Source: Luteimonas panaciterrae | Lineage (GTDB): Bacteria > Pseudomonadota > Gammaproteobacteria > Xanthomonadales > Xanthomonadaceae | Length of the DNA: 64,000 bases | Assembly: GCF_020511115.1 (NCBI RefSeq) | Contig: NZ_JAJAVH010000011.1 | Coordinates: forward strand, 124,001-188,000 | Direction: 5' to 3' | Shown here: positions 30,972 through 42,312 of the stretch, piece by piece | How positions within the stretch are numbered: position 1 is the first letter of the stretch | Layout of the letters: each line of letters begins with the position of its first letter | The notes under the pieces: model-generated | Databases searched by the model: none | Told to the model about the DNA's origin: nothing | The model's input: only the letters and a program-made list of their open reading frames with translations | Made by a program: the position numbers and the translations under genes

Positions 30972-31451
30972 ATGGATATCAGGATCGGACAGGGCTACGA
31001 CGTGCATGCCTTCGGCGAAGGCGATCACGTCATGCTCGGTGGCGTACGGGTACCGCACACGAAAGGCGTCCTCGCCCACAGCGACGGCGACGTGGTGCTG
31101 CACGCCCTGTGCGATGCGATGCTCGGCGCGCTGGCGCTGGGCGATATCGGCAAGCATTTCCCGCCGTCCGATCCGCAGTGGAAGGGCGCCGACAGCCGGG
31201 CGTTCCTGCGCCATTGCAACGCGCTGCTGCGCGAGCGCGGCTGGCGTCTCGGCAATGCCGACATCACCGTGATCTGCGAGCGGCCGAAGGTCGGGCCGCA
31301 TGCCGATGCGATGCGCGCGCTCATCGCAGGCGATCTCGGCGTCGCCGAGGACGCCGTCAGCATCAAGGCCACCACCAGCGAGAAGCTCGGGTTCACCGGT
31401 CGCGAGGAAGGCATCGCGGCGCAGGCCGTTTGTCTGCTCGTTCGCGCGTGA
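30972..31451 (+). CDS. ispF: 2-C-methyl-D-erythritol 2,4-cyclodiphosphate synthase
   Basis: Predicted 159-residue MEP-pathway enzyme. Zinc ligands Asp10 and His12 in [10 protein letters not shown], ‘[20 protein letters not shown]’ with the third His, and the C-terminal ‘[16 protein letters not shown]’ are intact. Works as a trimer. Follows ispD, as in many proteobacteria. Confidence 0.96.
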   Translation: MDIRIGQGYDVHAFGEGDHVMLGGVRVPHTKGVLAHSDGDVVLHALCDAMLGALALGDIGKHFPPSDPQWKGADSRAFLRHCNALLRERGWRLGNADITVICERPKVGPHADAMRALIAGDLGVAEDAVSIKATTSEKLGFTGREEGIAAQAVCLLVRA

Positions 31452-31475
31452 GCCGGATTCCAGGGCGAAGCATCG

Positions 31476-32519
31476 ATGTCGGATGAGTCCAATACGCTTC
31501 CGCGTGCCGCGGGGACGCCGGTCTTGTCGGCGCGCATCCGAACCGTGCCCGAGGATTTCTTCGTCGAGGAGATCGACGGTTTCGAGGCGAGCGGCAGCGG
31601 CGAACATCTGCTGCTGACGATCGAGAAGCGCGGCATGAACACCGCGTTCGCCGCGAAACGGATCGCCGCATGGGCGGGCGTGGGCGAGGCGGCGATCGGC
31701 TATGCCGGGCTCAAGGATCGCCATGCCGTCACGCGGCAGCGTTTCAGCGTGCATCTGCCCAAACGCGTCGCGCCTGATATCGACTCGCTGCAGTCCGACG
31801 ATCTGCGCGTGCTCGCGCACGCGTGGCATGCGAAGAAGCTGCCGCGTGGCGCGTTGGCCGGAAACCGGTTCGTTCTGCGGTTGCGCGAGGTGGCGGGCGA
31901 TCGCGCGGTCATCGAAGACCGGCTGCGCACCATTGCGGATCAAGGTGTGCCGAACTACTTCGGCGAGCAGCGCTTCGGGCGCGGCGGCGGCAACGTCGTC
32001 AATGCCCTGGCCATGTTCGCCGGACGGCGCGTGCATCGCGATCAGCGCACGCATCTGCTGTCGGCCGCGCGTTCGGAATTGTTCAATCGTGTGCTGGCCG
32101 TGCGCGTGGCGGAGGGTTCATGGAATCGCCCGCTTGCCGGCGAGGTATGGATTCTCGATGGCAGCCGCAGCGTGTTCGGTCCGGAGCCGTGGAACGAAAC
32201 GCTTGCCGAACGCCTGGCGTGTTTCGACATCCATCCCAGCGCGCCGCTGTGGGGGGAGGGGGCGCTGCGTTCGACGGAAGATGCCCTGGAGTTGGAGCAA
32301 CGCGTGCTTTCCGACGAGATGTCGTTAAAGCTTCGATCCGGCCTGGAAAAGGCGGGGCTCAGGCAGGAACGACGCGCGACGCGTCTTCGTCCGCAGGCGC
32401 TGCATTGGGAGTGGCGGGAAGACGGGAGTTTGCAGCTGACCTTCGCGCTGCCGTCTGGCGCGTATGCGACGACCGTGTTGGCCGAGTTGGGCGAGTTCGC
32501 AGATGCGCATGATGCCTAA
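31476..32519 (+). CDS. truD: tRNA pseudouridine(13) synthase
   Basis: Predicted 347-residue RNA-modifying enzyme forming pseudouridine 13 in tRNA. The N-terminal ‘[13 protein letters not shown]’ and the catalytic Asp in [14 protein letters not shown] are diagnostic, followed by ‘[16 protein letters not shown]’. Last plus-strand gene before a convergent Smr gene. ispF and truD are usually followed by surE, but here an Smr gene and a LuxR-type gene lie between. Confidence 0.95.
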   Translation: MSDESNTLPRAAGTPVLSARIRTVPEDFFVEEIDGFEASGSGEHLLLTIEKRGMNTAFAAKRIAAWAGVGEAAIGYAGLKDRHAVTRQRFSVHLPKRVAPDIDSLQSDDLRVLAHAWHAKKLPRGALAGNRFVLRLREVAGDRAVIEDRLRTIADQGVPNYFGEQRFGRGGGNVVNALAMFAGRRVHRDQRTHLLSAARSELFNRVLAVRVAEGSWNRPLAGEVWILDGSRSVFGPEPWNETLAERLACFDIHPSAPLWGEGALRSTEDALELEQRVLSDEMSLKLRSGLEKAGLRQERRATRLRPQALHWEWREDGSLQLTFALPSGAYATTVLAELGEFADAHDA

Positions 32520-32570
32520 GGGCGTCTAGCAAAGACCTGCGCACGGCGTTTCGAAGTGCGACGCGCGATT

Positions 32571-33152
32571 TCAACGCGGCTTGAGCAATACCAGCACCGC
32601 GCCATTGCCACCTTGCGCCGCGGGCGCCGAGTGAAACGCCAGCACATCGGCGCGCTGGCGCAGCAAACGATCGACGAGATTCTTGAGCACCGGCACACGG
32701 CTGTCGCCGTGCAATCCTTTGCCATGAATGACGCGCACGCAGCCGATGCCGGCATCCCGCGCTTCCTTGAGAAACCGGCGCAGCAAGGCCTCGGCCTGCG
32801 CGCTGTCGGCATGATGCAGATCGAGTTCGTCCTGCGCGGCGTAATCGCCTTGTCCGAGCCGTCGCAGTACACGCGGCGGCACTTCGTCGCGGCGATAGCG
32901 CATCGCGTCGCCGGCCTCCAGGAACGAAGCGTCGAGCGCGCGCTGGAATTCGCTGCGCGCGTCCTCCTCGTCGCGCCGCGCCATGCTCGGGACCGGCGCC
33001 GGCTTCGTCGCCGTTGGCGGTGCCGGCACGGCGGGCAGTTCGCGCACGGGCCCGATGGCCGCGCGGAATAGGGCGGCATCGTCCTCGGATTCCGGGCCGG
33101 GCGGCGGTTCGGGGCTCCGTTTGGGTTTGGAGGGCTTGCCTGATGCGGCCAT
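32571..33152 (-). CDS. Smr/MutS2-type domain protein
   Basis: Predicted 193-residue cytosolic protein with a C-terminal Smr domain. The N-terminal 55 residues are Pro/Glu-rich and probably disordered. The Smr signatures LDLHHADSAQAEALLRRFL and VIHGKGLHG are clear (about residues 112-155). Stand-alone Smr proteins nick DNA or RNA in the family, recently linked to rescue of collided ribosomes (SmrB); the motif DLHH rather than DLHG is a small variation. No operon partner on its strand. Confidence 0.87.
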   Translation of the reverse strand: MAASGKPSKPKRSPEPPPGPESEDDAALFRAAIGPVRELPAVPAPPTATKPAPVPSMARRDEEDARSEFQRALDASFLEAGDAMRYRRDEVPPRVLRRLGQGDYAAQDELDLHHADSAQAEALLRRFLKEARDAGIGCVRVIHGKGLHGDSRVPVLKNLVDRLLRQRADVLAFHSAPAAQGGNGAVLVLLKPR

Positions 33153-33409
33153 GCCCCAGCCTAGAAAATTTCCGCGCGGGTGTCAGCCAATGGCCGACAT
33201 CCCGGCGCGTTTCGGGCGTCGGCGCCCGGAATGGCGGGCGGAAGCGAAAAAGGGCGGCGTTCGGGAAGCAGTTCCATTCAAACGCCCGTGTCCGTCTGGA
33301 CTTCCCGAACACCGCGTGGAGCCAGTTCAGCACAGGCGGGCCCGGGGCGGCCGTCCCCCCTGTCAGAAATGACAGGGGCGCGAACGGCAAAAATGCGTTA
33401 CATGCGGCG

Positions 33410-34153
33410 TTACATGGCGATCAGCCCCAGCGCCACCGCCCGTGCGCAGGCGGCGCGGCGGCCTTTCACCTGCAATTTGCGCGCCGCCTGCTGCAGGTGG
33501 AAGTTCACCGTGCGCTCGCTTAGATGCAGGATCACCGAGATTTCCCACGAGGTCTTGCCGGCCGCCGACCAGCACAGCACCTCGCGCTCGCGCAGGCTCA
33601 GCTGCGGGATCGGCTGCCGGTTGCGCACCAGCCGGTCGAGCGAGGCCTGCAGGCAGCTGACGAAATAGACCATCGCGCCGATATCGCGGCCGATTTCGTT
33701 CAGATCGTGGGTGGAATTGGTGGAGAAGGTGATGAAGGCCCAGTCGAGGCCGCGCGACCAGCTCGGGATCGTGATCCCGGCCGTCATGTCGAATTCGCTG
33801 GCGACCTGCACCTGCCGCCGCGCGCGTTGCAGCAGCGAGGGCATCGGGCGGATGTAGCCGAACTGCCCGCGCGTGTTCCACGAAATCGCCGGCAGCCCGG
33901 TCCGCGCATGCAGGATGCGGGCATCGTTGCGCGCCACTTCAGGCCGGTGCAGGGTGGTGTAGTTGTCACCCCATTCGTTGTCGTAGTTCTGGAAGTAGTG
34001 ATAGCCGACACGATCCGTCGTCGGGCGCAGCAGTTTCGCCGCGAAGCCGTGGTGTTCGAAGCCCAGCGCCGACGCGAAATCCGAGGTGGTCCGCTGCAGC
34101 TCCTCCATCGAACCAGCGTTCAATACACGCTGGATGTGATCCCCGTGTTGCAT
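33410..34153 (-). CDS. LuxR-family regulator with autoinducer-binding domain (LuxR solo)
   Basis: Predicted 247-residue regulator. Residues 1-165 form an N-terminal autoinducer-binding domain (PF03472), and residues 180-245 a GerE-type HTH (LSLREREVLCWSAAGKTSWEISVILHLSERTVNFH). In the ligand pocket the conserved Trp and Tyr are present (NEWGDNY), as are the later Trp (PAISW) and Gly (AGITIP), but the usual Asp-Pro pair is replaced by Asp-Ala (RNDARI). No luxI synthase is in the window, so it is a solo. It lies between smr and surE and is divergent from surE. Confidence 0.85.
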   Translation of the reverse strand: MQHGDHIQRVLNAGSMEELQRTTSDFASALGFEHHGFAAKLLRPTTDRVGYHYFQNYDNEWGDNYTTLHRPEVARNDARILHARTGLPAISWNTRGQFGYIRPMPSLLQRARRQVQVASEFDMTAGITIPSWSRGLDWAFITFSTNSTHDLNEIGRDIGAMVYFVSCLQASLDRLVRNRQPIPQLSLREREVLCWSAAGKTSWEISVILHLSERTVNFHLQQAARKLQVKGRRAACARAVALGLIAM

Positions 34154-34254
34154 GAACTCGTCCAGGGCGATCCTTGAGGATTCATCTTAGTCGTTTTCGT
34201 GCTCCCGACCAGAGACGCATATCCGTTATCATTCACACTTTCCACGGAAAGCCC

Positions 34255-35061
34255 ATGCGCATACTCGTCAGCAACGACGACGGCGTCGACGCCCCCGGCA
34301 TCCGCGTTCTGGCGGAAGGCTTGCGTAACGCAGGTCACGATGTACGGGTGGTCGCGCCTGATCGCGATCGTTCCGGCGCCAGCAATTCGCTGACGCTGGA
34401 CATGCCGGTGCGCGTGACGCGCCTGGATCAGCACACCTGGCGTGTGGCCGGGACACCCACCGATTGCGTGCATCTCGCCTTGACGGGCATGTTCGACGAC
34501 ACCGCGTTCGACGGTGCCGCCGAGCCCGACATCGTGGTCTCCGGCATCAACAACAGCGCCAACCTCGGCGACGACGTGATCTATTCCGGCACCGTCTCGG
34601 CGGCGATGGAAGGTCGCTTCCTCGGTTTGCCCGCGGTGGCGGTGTCGCTGGTCACGGTCGATCACGATGCGCATCACTACGAGACGGCGGCGCGCGCGGC
34701 GATGGAGATCGTGGCGCGGCTGAAGTCCGATCCGCTGCCGGCCGACACCATCCTCAACGTCAACGTGCCCGATCTGCCCTGGCACGAGATCCGCGGCTTC
34801 GAAGTGACACGGCTCGGCAATCGTCATCGTTCCGAACCTTGCGTGCCGGCGCAGGACCCACGCGGCCGTAGCGTGTACTGGATCGGTCCGGCGGGCCGCG
34901 AGCAGGATGCGGGACCGGGCACGGATTTCCATGCGGTGCGCACCGGACATATCTCGATCACGCCGATCCACGTCGATCTCACCCGCTACCAGGCGCTCGA
35001 TCAGGTGGCGAGCTGGGTCGGCAGCCTGGCCGCCGAATTGCGCGGGGAGGCGGGCGCATGA
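34255..35061 (+). CDS. surE: 5'/3'-nucleotidase SurE
   Basis: Predicted 268-residue metal-dependent nucleotidase acting on nucleoside monophosphates and exopolyphosphate. Metal ligands Asp8 and Asp9 in [15 protein letters not shown], the Ser in [10 protein letters not shown], and Asn in [18 protein letters not shown] are present. ATG 34255 has GGAAA 6 bases upstream and matches the family start; the frame is open further upstream. pcm overlaps by 4 bases. Confidence 0.95.
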   Translation: MRILVSNDDGVDAPGIRVLAEGLRNAGHDVRVVAPDRDRSGASNSLTLDMPVRVTRLDQHTWRVAGTPTDCVHLALTGMFDDTAFDGAAEPDIVVSGINNSANLGDDVIYSGTVSAAMEGRFLGLPAVAVSLVTVDHDAHHYETAARAAMEIVARLKSDPLPADTILNVNVPDLPWHEIRGFEVTRLGNRHRSEPCVPAQDPRGRSVYWIGPAGREQDAGPGTDFHAVRTGHISITPIHVDLTRYQALDQVASWVGSLAAELRGEAGA

Positions 35062-35756
35062 CCGCGCGGATGCGTCTGGATCCCCAGGCGATCGGCCTGG
35101 GCATGACCTCGCAGCGCGTGCGCGATCGCCTGATCGAGCGCTTGCGCGAAGGTGCTCCCAACGGCGGGGGTATCCGCGACGAACGCGTGCTCAACGCGAT
35201 CCGCACCGTGCCGCGCCATTTGTTCGTCGACGAAGCGCTCGCCACGCGCGCCTACGAGGACACCGCGCTGCCGATCGGTTTCGGCCAGACCATCTCGCAA
35301 CCCTGGGTGGTTGCGAAGATGACCGAGGCCCTGTTCGTGGATGGCGCGCAGCCGAAGAAGGTGCTGGAAGTCGGGACCGGTTCCGGCTATCAGGCCGCGA
35401 TCCTGGCCGCGCTCGGGCTGGAAGTGCATACGGTGGAACGCATCGGCGAACTGCTGCGCACCGCGCGCAAGCGTTTCCGCACGCTCGGCCTGAACGTCCG
35501 CAGCAAGCATGACGACGGCCGCATCGGCTGGCCCGAGAACGGCCCGTTCGACGCCATCGTCGTCACCGCCGCGGCGCCGGCGCTAGTCGACGCGTTGACC
35601 GAGCAATTGGCTCCGGGCGGCACGCTGGTCGCGCCCGTCGGTGGCGGCAACGCGCAATCGCTGCTGCGTCTGCGCAAGGATGCCAACGGCGTGATCGAGC
35701 AGACCACTCTGGCGCCGGTGGTATTCGTGCCGCTGCTTTCCGGGCTCGTCGATTGA
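35058..35756 (+). CDS. pcm: Protein-L-isoaspartate O-methyltransferase
   Basis: Predicted 232-residue SAM-dependent enzyme starting repair of isoaspartyl residues in aged proteins. ‘[32 protein letters not shown]’ region, the SAM-binding motif [15 protein letters not shown] and ‘[11 protein letters not shown]’ are typical. Overlaps surE (ATGA), the conserved stationary-phase survival pair. Confidence 0.95.
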   Translation: MTARMRLDPQAIGLGMTSQRVRDRLIERLREGAPNGGGIRDERVLNAIRTVPRHLFVDEALATRAYEDTALPIGFGQTISQPWVVAKMTEALFVDGAQPKKVLEVGTGSGYQAAILAALGLEVHTVERIGELLRTARKRFRTLGLNVRSKHDDGRIGWPENGPFDAIVVTAAAPALVDALTEQLAPGGTLVAPVGGGNAQSLLRLRKDANGVIEQTTLAPVVFVPLLSGLVD

Positions 35757-35785
35757 TGCGGGTGTCTCCCGCGGCGGTTTTCGCT

Positions 35786-35885
35786 CGTCATTCCCGCGAA
35801 AGCGGGAATTCAGCGACTTTCGTACTACTCCCGATAGTTCAGCAAAAGGCAAAGACACTGGATTCCCGCTTTCGCGGGAATGACG
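35786..35885. repeat. REPIN-type inverted repeat pair
   Basis: Two 28-bp copies, 35786-35813 and 35858-35885, are reverse complements with one mismatch; each is an 8-bp-stem hairpin. The same element with CTGC in place of CCGC occurs at 1123-1217. It fills the gap between pcm and yqaA. Confidence 0.85.
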
Positions 35886-35904
35886 GCCTCGAGAACACGC
35901 TCGC

Positions 35905-36519
35905 ATGAAGCTCTTCGCACCGCTCTACGAGCGCGCACTCGTCTGGGCGCGCCATCCGCGCGCGCAATCCCTGCTCGTCGGGCTGAGTTTCATCGAAGCG
36001 ATCATCTTCCCGGTGATGCCGGAGGTGATGCTGGCGCCGATGTGCCTGTCGCAGCCGCGTCGTGGCTTCTGGTTCGCCGCGCTGAGCCTGGCGGGATCGA
36101 TGGCGGGCGCGGTGGTCGGTTATCTGCTCGGTCATTACGCCTTCGAACTGGTCAAGCCGCTGTTCGAGACGCTGGGCTGGATGGATGCCATCAATCAGGG
36201 CATCCAGACCGTGCAGACGAAAATGCAGGAGTCGCCCTGGTCGGTCTTCTGGTTCCTCGTGCTCGGCGGGTTCGCGCCGATCCCGATGAAGGTCTTCACC
36301 TGGGCCTCCGGCGTGGTCGGCGTGCCCTGGCTGCCGTATCTCGCCAGCATGGCGATCGGCCGCGGCAAGCGCGTGTTCCTGATCGCGCTGGCGATCCGGC
36401 TGGGCGGCGAACGCGCCGAGCGCGCGCTGCATCGCTACATCGAGCCGATCGGCTGGGCCGCGCTGGGACTCATCGTGATCGGTATCGTCTACGTTGTATT
36501 CAGGGCGCATGCGGCATGA
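35905..36519 (+). CDS. YqaA/DedA-like (VTT domain) membrane protein
   Basis: Predicted 204-residue inner-membrane protein. The VTT/SNARE-associated fold is suggested by ‘GLSFIEAIIFPVMPEVMLAPM’ and ‘FLVLGGFAPIPMKVFTWASGVVGV’ with several helices between. The position between pcm and nlpD is the usual place of yqaA. DedA-superfamily members are linked to lipid carrier (undecaprenyl phosphate) flipping; role of this subgroup is unproven. nlpD follows. Confidence 0.85.
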   Translation: MKLFAPLYERALVWARHPRAQSLLVGLSFIEAIIFPVMPEVMLAPMCLSQPRRGFWFAALSLAGSMAGAVVGYLLGHYAFELVKPLFETLGWMDAINQGIQTVQTKMQESPWSVFWFLVLGGFAPIPMKVFTWASGVVGVPWLPYLASMAIGRGKRVFLIALAIRLGGERAERALHRYIEPIGWAALGLIVIGIVYVVFRAHAA

Positions 36520-36548
36520 AGTGCCGTCGGAGACCGCAAGGGACGAGT

Positions 36549-37310
36549 ATGTCGCGCAGGGTGTGGGTACGGATCGCGATCGCACTATTGACGGCCGTGG
36601 TGCTGGCCGGATGCAGCAGCACGGTCGTGCGCGACAAGCGCTCGGGCCGCGTGGTGTCGACGCCGAAGTACGGCGCCACCGCGGTCGTCAATCGCGGTGA
36701 GACGCTCTACCGCATCGCCACCAACAACGGCATCAGCCCGCTCGATCTGGCCACCTGGAACAACATCCCGCCGCCGTACACCATCTATCCGGGCCAGCGC
36801 CTGCGCCTGTATCCGGGCAGCGGACGGCGGCCGACCGCGTCGGTGCCGCCGCGCCGGCCCGGGACCTCGGCGCCCTCGCGTCCACCGACGCCATCCACGC
36901 CCGCGCCGGCTCCGGTGTCCGCCACGCCAGCCACCAGTCCTTTCGCCTGGCGCTGGCCGACCGATGGCCAACTCGTCGGCAGTTATGTCACCGGCGACCC
37001 CACGAAACAGGGGGTCGACATCGCCGGCAACAGCGGCCAGCCGGTGCGCGCCGCGGGTGATGGCGTGGTCGTGTATTCCGGTTCCGGCCTGGTCGGTTAC
37101 GGCGAACTGATCATCGTCAAGCACAACGAGGAATGGCTGTCGGCCTACGGCCACAACCGCGCGCGACTGGTCAACGAAGGCCAGATCGTCAAGGCCGGCC
37201 AGCAGATCGCCGAGATGGGCCGCAGCGGCGCCACGCGCGACATGCTGCACTTCGAGATCCGCTACAACGGCAGGCCGGTGGATCCGATGCAGTACCTTCC
37301 GAGGCGGTAA
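36549..37310 (+). CDS. nlpD: NlpD-like lipoprotein, LysM plus degenerate LytM domain
   Basis: Predicted 253-residue outer-membrane lipoprotein (lipobox VLAGC, Cys22). LysM domain at about 41-85 (NRGETLYRIATNNGISPLDL), a Pro/Ser/Thr-rich linker, and a C-terminal LytM/M23 domain. In this domain the first metal His is missing (GVDIAG) and the HxH is replaced by HFE, so it should be catalytically dead, as in E. coli NlpD, which activates the amidase AmiC at division. ATG 36549 has AGGGA 5-6 bases upstream; ATG 36516, overlapping the yqaA stop, is an alternative. Confidence 0.9.
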   Translation: MSRRVWVRIAIALLTAVVLAGCSSTVVRDKRSGRVVSTPKYGATAVVNRGETLYRIATNNGISPLDLATWNNIPPPYTIYPGQRLRLYPGSGRRPTASVPPRRPGTSAPSRPPTPSTPAPAPVSATPATSPFAWRWPTDGQLVGSYVTGDPTKQGVDIAGNSGQPVRAAGDGVVVYSGSGLVGYGELIIVKHNEEWLSAYGHNRARLVNEGQIVKAGQQIAEMGRSGATRDMLHFEIRYNGRPVDPMQYLPRR

Positions 37311-37352
37311 GCGCCCGCGCGATGCGGTCACTCGCGCTTGTTGGAGACGCTC

Positions 37353-38204
37353 ATGCGGTATCGGTGGATGTTCCTGCTTGTGTTGTTGTCGTCGGGAATG
37401 ATCGCGTGCAATTCCATTCCACATGCCAATCAGGGGAAAAGCACCGATCCGGCGAAGGAGACCGCGACGCTCACCGTCGTCACCCTCAACCTCTGGCACG
37501 ACAAAGGGGATTGGCCGCACCGGCGCGCGATCATCGTTGAGTCGCTACGCAAATCGCGGCCGGACGCGATTTTCCTGCAGGAAGTCTTGCAGGACGAAAA
37601 GCTGCAGAACCAGGCTGCCGATCTCGCGCAACTGCTCGGCTACGAACACCACTTCGTTTCGATCGATCCGCCGACGAAAACGCGCCGCTACGGCAATGCG
37701 GTGCTGACGCGCCATCCGGTGCTGGCGAAGGACGGCATTCCGCTCCAGCCGCCCGAGGATTATCGCGTCGCCGGACTGGTACGCGCCGACATCGACGGGC
37801 GTCCCGTGAATTTCTATGTGACCCATCTGAATTTCACCGACAAGACCGGCGCGACGCGGGCGCAGCAGATACGCGATCTGTTGGCCTTCGTCGATGCCAC
37901 GCGCGGCGATGCGCCTTCGGTGATCGCGGGCGACTTCAACATCGCCGCCGATGCGCCGGAGCTCGCGCCGCTGCGCGCACGCTTCACCGACGCCTTCGCC
38001 GCGACGCATCCCGATGCGAATGCGCCGGCGAACACCACGCTCAATCTGCGCTACGACCATCCGCCCCAACGGATCGATCACGTTTTCCTGGAAACCGCCG
38101 CGTTCGAGCCGATGGAGACGAGGATCATCCTCGACCAGCCCGACAAGGCGGGCGTCTGGGCGTCCGACCACTTCGGGATGTGGGCGCGATTCCGGCGGAA
38201 GTGA
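37353..38204 (+). CDS. Exported endonuclease/exonuclease/phosphatase (EEP) family protein
   Basis: Predicted 283-residue exported protein, possibly a lipoprotein (IAC at Cys19, a weak lipobox). EEP motifs in order: TLNLWHDKGDWPHRR, FLQEVLQDE (catalytic Glu), GNAVLTRHPV, VTHLNFTD, AGDFNIAADAPEL (Asp-Asn), RIDHVFL and WASDHFGMWARF (Asp-His). This matches metal-dependent phosphodiesterases from DNases to phospholipid phosphatases; substrate is unknown. ATG 37353 has GGAG 7 bases before it, favoured over two TTG codons upstream. Confidence 0.85.
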   Translation: MRYRWMFLLVLLSSGMIACNSIPHANQGKSTDPAKETATLTVVTLNLWHDKGDWPHRRAIIVESLRKSRPDAIFLQEVLQDEKLQNQAADLAQLLGYEHHFVSIDPPTKTRRYGNAVLTRHPVLAKDGIPLQPPEDYRVAGLVRADIDGRPVNFYVTHLNFTDKTGATRAQQIRDLLAFVDATRGDAPSVIAGDFNIAADAPELAPLRARFTDAFAATHPDANAPANTTLNLRYDHPPQRIDHVFLETAAFEPMETRIILDQPDKAGVWASDHFGMWARFRRK

Positions 38205-38265
38205 AGCCGAATGCAGCGCATCCGGGAATGCCGGGATTACAGCTAGAGATTGGATCGCCGAATGA

Positions 38266-38853
38266 TCATCGGCATGGCGAGGAACGCCCGCTGTAATCGC
38301 CGCCCCAGGTGCGATGTCCCGCAGTGTCCACGTGGATGTGCCGATCGTCGTAAAGCCCAAGCCCGAAACGACTCGCCGCACCGGACGCACGCCAGAACGC
38401 GCAAAGCCTGGCCACGCGAGTGGAATCTTCCGGCAGATCGAAATCGAGCGCGCTGTTGCGCAGATGCTGGCTGCGCGTGCTGCCACCTTCGCAGCGATTG
38501 AACTCGGCATCGCGATAGACCGATCCGACTTGGGCGTCTTCGAGCAATCCTCGGTGTCGCAGTTCCCGCACCAGGCGCAGGGTCGGAATCATGCGATCTC
38601 ATGCCTCGCGCGGCGGCACCACGAATTCCGACGCATCGCAGGATCGCCAGTGGCGGCCGCTGCGCAGCAATTCCTGCATCGGCACCACATCGGCCACGCC
38701 CGCTTCGCGCAGATGTGCCGCGTAGGCATCAGCCGCGCGTACATGTCCCGCCTTGCGCCACGCGTCGTAGCGTTCCGCGGGCGAGGGCGCGAACCGGTCG
38801 CATGCCGCCAACAGCATGGGCAGCGCGACGAGACAGACAGCGACGCGAATCAG
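38266..38853 (-). pseudogene. M15-type peptidase lipoprotein gene interrupted by an in-frame stop
   Basis: The minus strand reads as one continuous peptidase M15_3-like (D-Ala-D-Ala carboxypeptidase-like) protein split by TGA at 38599-38601. The 5' part has a signal and lipobox (VALPMLLAAC) and ends ‘EFVVPPREA’; six bases after the stop the same frame continues ‘DRMIPTLRLVRELRHRG’ and then the metal-binding features ‘FNRCEGGSTRSQHLRNSALD’ and ‘DRHIHVD’. A Trp (TGG) at the stop would restore a normal protein. ATG 38817 falls inside the signal peptide; the likely start is a CTG at 38853 overlapping the preceding stop. The 3' part could still be made separately from ATG 38592. Confidence 0.7.
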
Positions 38854-39227
38854 ATGGCGGGAAATATGAACCCGGCGACGACGCGCCGGCCTTCGCTGGC
38901 CAGCACGTTGAACGTGCGCGCGGCCGCGGCGTTAGTCATGGTTTCCAGACCGATCCCTCGCGACAGGCAGGCGGCCTGCGCCTCCGGCGGCGGGAACGCT
39001 TGCGTGGCGCCGCTGCCGAGGATGATCAGTTCCGGCTTGAGTTCCAGCAGTGCGTCGAGATCGGCGGGCGTGAGCCGCGCGACGTCGGTCACCGACCATT
39101 GCTCGATCAGCGCGTTCGGCGAGATGACGAAGCTGGCGTGCAGCGTGCGTTCGTTGACCAGAGCGTGGCGCCCATCGGCGCCGCGCAGAAAATAGTCGTA
39201 GTCCGGGCGTTCCAGCAGCAATTGCAC
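38850..39227 (-). CDS. Mth938-like domain protein (DUF498)
   Basis: Predicted 125-residue protein of the Mth938/NDUFAF3 fold. The segment ‘PELIILGSGATQAFPPPE’ and the ending ‘GIGLETMTNAAAARTFNVLASEGRRVVAGFIF’ are the family hallmarks. Start is GTG 39227 with GGAGA about 8 bases upstream. Family role unclear; a mitochondrial homologue assists complex I assembly. Downstream on the same strand the broken M15 gene overlaps by 4 bases. Confidence 0.88.
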   Translation of the reverse strand: MQLLLERPDYDYFLRGADGRHALVNERTLHASFVISPNALIEQWSVTDVARLTPADLDALLELKPELIILGSGATQAFPPPEAQAACLSRGIGLETMTNAAAARTFNVLASEGRRVVAGFIFPAI

Positions 39228-39263
39228 GGAGGGTCTCCTCGCGTTGACAGGCCCGAAGGCGGT

Positions 39264-39569
39264 TCAGGCGCGCGGCAGCACGATCTGGCGCTTGTCCTTG
39301 CTCGGCCGGTACAGGATGGCGACATGGCCGATCCGCTGCACCAGGGCGGCGCCGCTACGCTGGGCGAGTTGTTCGATCATGGCGTCGCGTGCTTCGCGGT
39401 CCTCGGCGGCCACCTTCACCTTGATCAGCTCGTGGTGCTCGAGCGCACCGTCGAGTTCGGCCACCAGGGCGTCGGTGATGCCCTTGCCACCGACCTGCAG
39501 CAGGGGCTTGAGGCCGTGCGCCTGGCCGCGCAGGAAACGGTTCTGGGCAGCGGTCAGGGCGAGCGACAT
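39264..39569 (-). CDS. yhbY: YhbY family ribosome-assembly RNA-binding protein
   Basis: Predicted 101-residue CRM-domain protein associating with the pre-50S subunit. The opening LTAAQNRFLRGQAHGLKPLL and the loop QVGGKGITDALV are diagnostic, and ATG 39569 gives the usual length. It is divergent from rlmE with 85 bp between, the standard arrangement in gammaproteobacteria. Confidence 0.93.
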   Translation of the reverse strand: MSLALTAAQNRFLRGQAHGLKPLLQVGGKGITDALVAELDGALEHHELIKVKVAAEDREARDAMIEQLAQRSGAALVQRIGHVAILYRPSKDKRQIVLPRA

Positions 39570-39654
39570 GCGACGACAATCATCAGAGAGGGTGCTCAGA
39601 GTATCATGTCGCCCCGCAAAGCCCTGATTTGCAGGCATTTCCCCTCATCGCCCC

Positions 39655-40302
39655 ATGGCCACCCGCAGCAAAAGCAGCCATCGCTGGTTGCAGGAGCATT
39701 TCTCCGACCCCTACGTGAAAAAGGCGCAGGCGGAAGGGATGCGTTCGCGCGCGGCCTACAAGCTGGAGGAACTGGTCGCCCGTGACCGGCTGCTCAAACC
39801 GGGGATGGTGGTCGTCGACCTCGGCGCCGCCCCGGGCGGTTGGTCGCAGTGGGTGCGGCAGGAGCTGGACCGCCTCGACGCCAAACATCCCGGGCGCGTG
39901 GTGGCCCTCGACATCCTGGAGATGCCGGCACTGGCCGGCGTCGAGTTCCTTCATGGCGATTTCAGGGAAGATGCCGTCTTATCGAATCTTGAGACCAGCC
40001 TGCACGGACAGCCCGTCGACCTTGTCCTGTCCGATATGGCCCCCAATAAGAGTGGCGTGGATGCTGTGGATCAGCCCCGCGCCATGCATCTGGCGGAACT
40101 GGCGATGGACTTCGCCGACCGTCACCTGCGGATCGATGGCGCGTTCCTGATCAAACTGTTCCAAGGCGTGGGATTCGACGAATACGTGCGGGAGCTGCGG
40201 CGGCGCTATGCCAAGGTGGTGATCCGCAAGCCGGCGGCCTCGCGCAAGCGGTCGCCGGAAGTGTATGCCCTGGCACAGGGCAAGCTGGCGCAGATGAAGT
40301 AA
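39655..40302 (+). CDS. rlmE: 23S rRNA 2'-O-methyltransferase (U2552)
   Basis: Predicted 215-residue SAM-dependent FtsJ methyltransferase. N-terminal ‘[21 protein letters not shown]’, SAM loop [14 protein letters not shown], catalytic Asp in VLSDMAPN and Lys in LIKLFQG follow the K-D-K-E plan. It is the partner of ftsH in the conserved rlmE–ftsH operon, with 30 bp between. Confidence 0.96.
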   Translation: MATRSKSSHRWLQEHFSDPYVKKAQAEGMRSRAAYKLEELVARDRLLKPGMVVVDLGAAPGGWSQWVRQELDRLDAKHPGRVVALDILEMPALAGVEFLHGDFREDAVLSNLETSLHGQPVDLVLSDMAPNKSGVDAVDQPRAMHLAELAMDFADRHLRIDGAFLIKLFQGVGFDEYVRELRRRYAKVVIRKPAASRKRSPEVYALAQGKLAQMK

Positions 40303-40332
40303 GGTAGCGGCGGTGCCGCGGAGCGAAATTGG

Positions 40333-42228
<1,896 letters not shown>

Positions 42229-42270
42229 TCCGGGGCTGCCGGACCATCGACCATTGCGGTCGAAGCACGA

Positions 42271-42300
42271 AAAGGCCAGAGTCCGCTCTGGCCTTTTTTT
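42271..42300 (+). terminator. Rho-independent terminator of ftsH
   Basis: A 10-bp stem (AAGGCCAGAG with CTCTGGCCTT), TCCG loop, seven T. Only 43 bases after the ftsH stop. Confidence 0.93.
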
Positions 42301-42312
42301 GTGAGAGTCCGG

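Noticed and set aside
38599..38601. Selenocysteine decoding of the TGA in the M15 gene
   Set aside because: M15 enzymes are zinc peptidases without selenocysteine at this place, and I see no SECIS-like hairpin directly after the stop.
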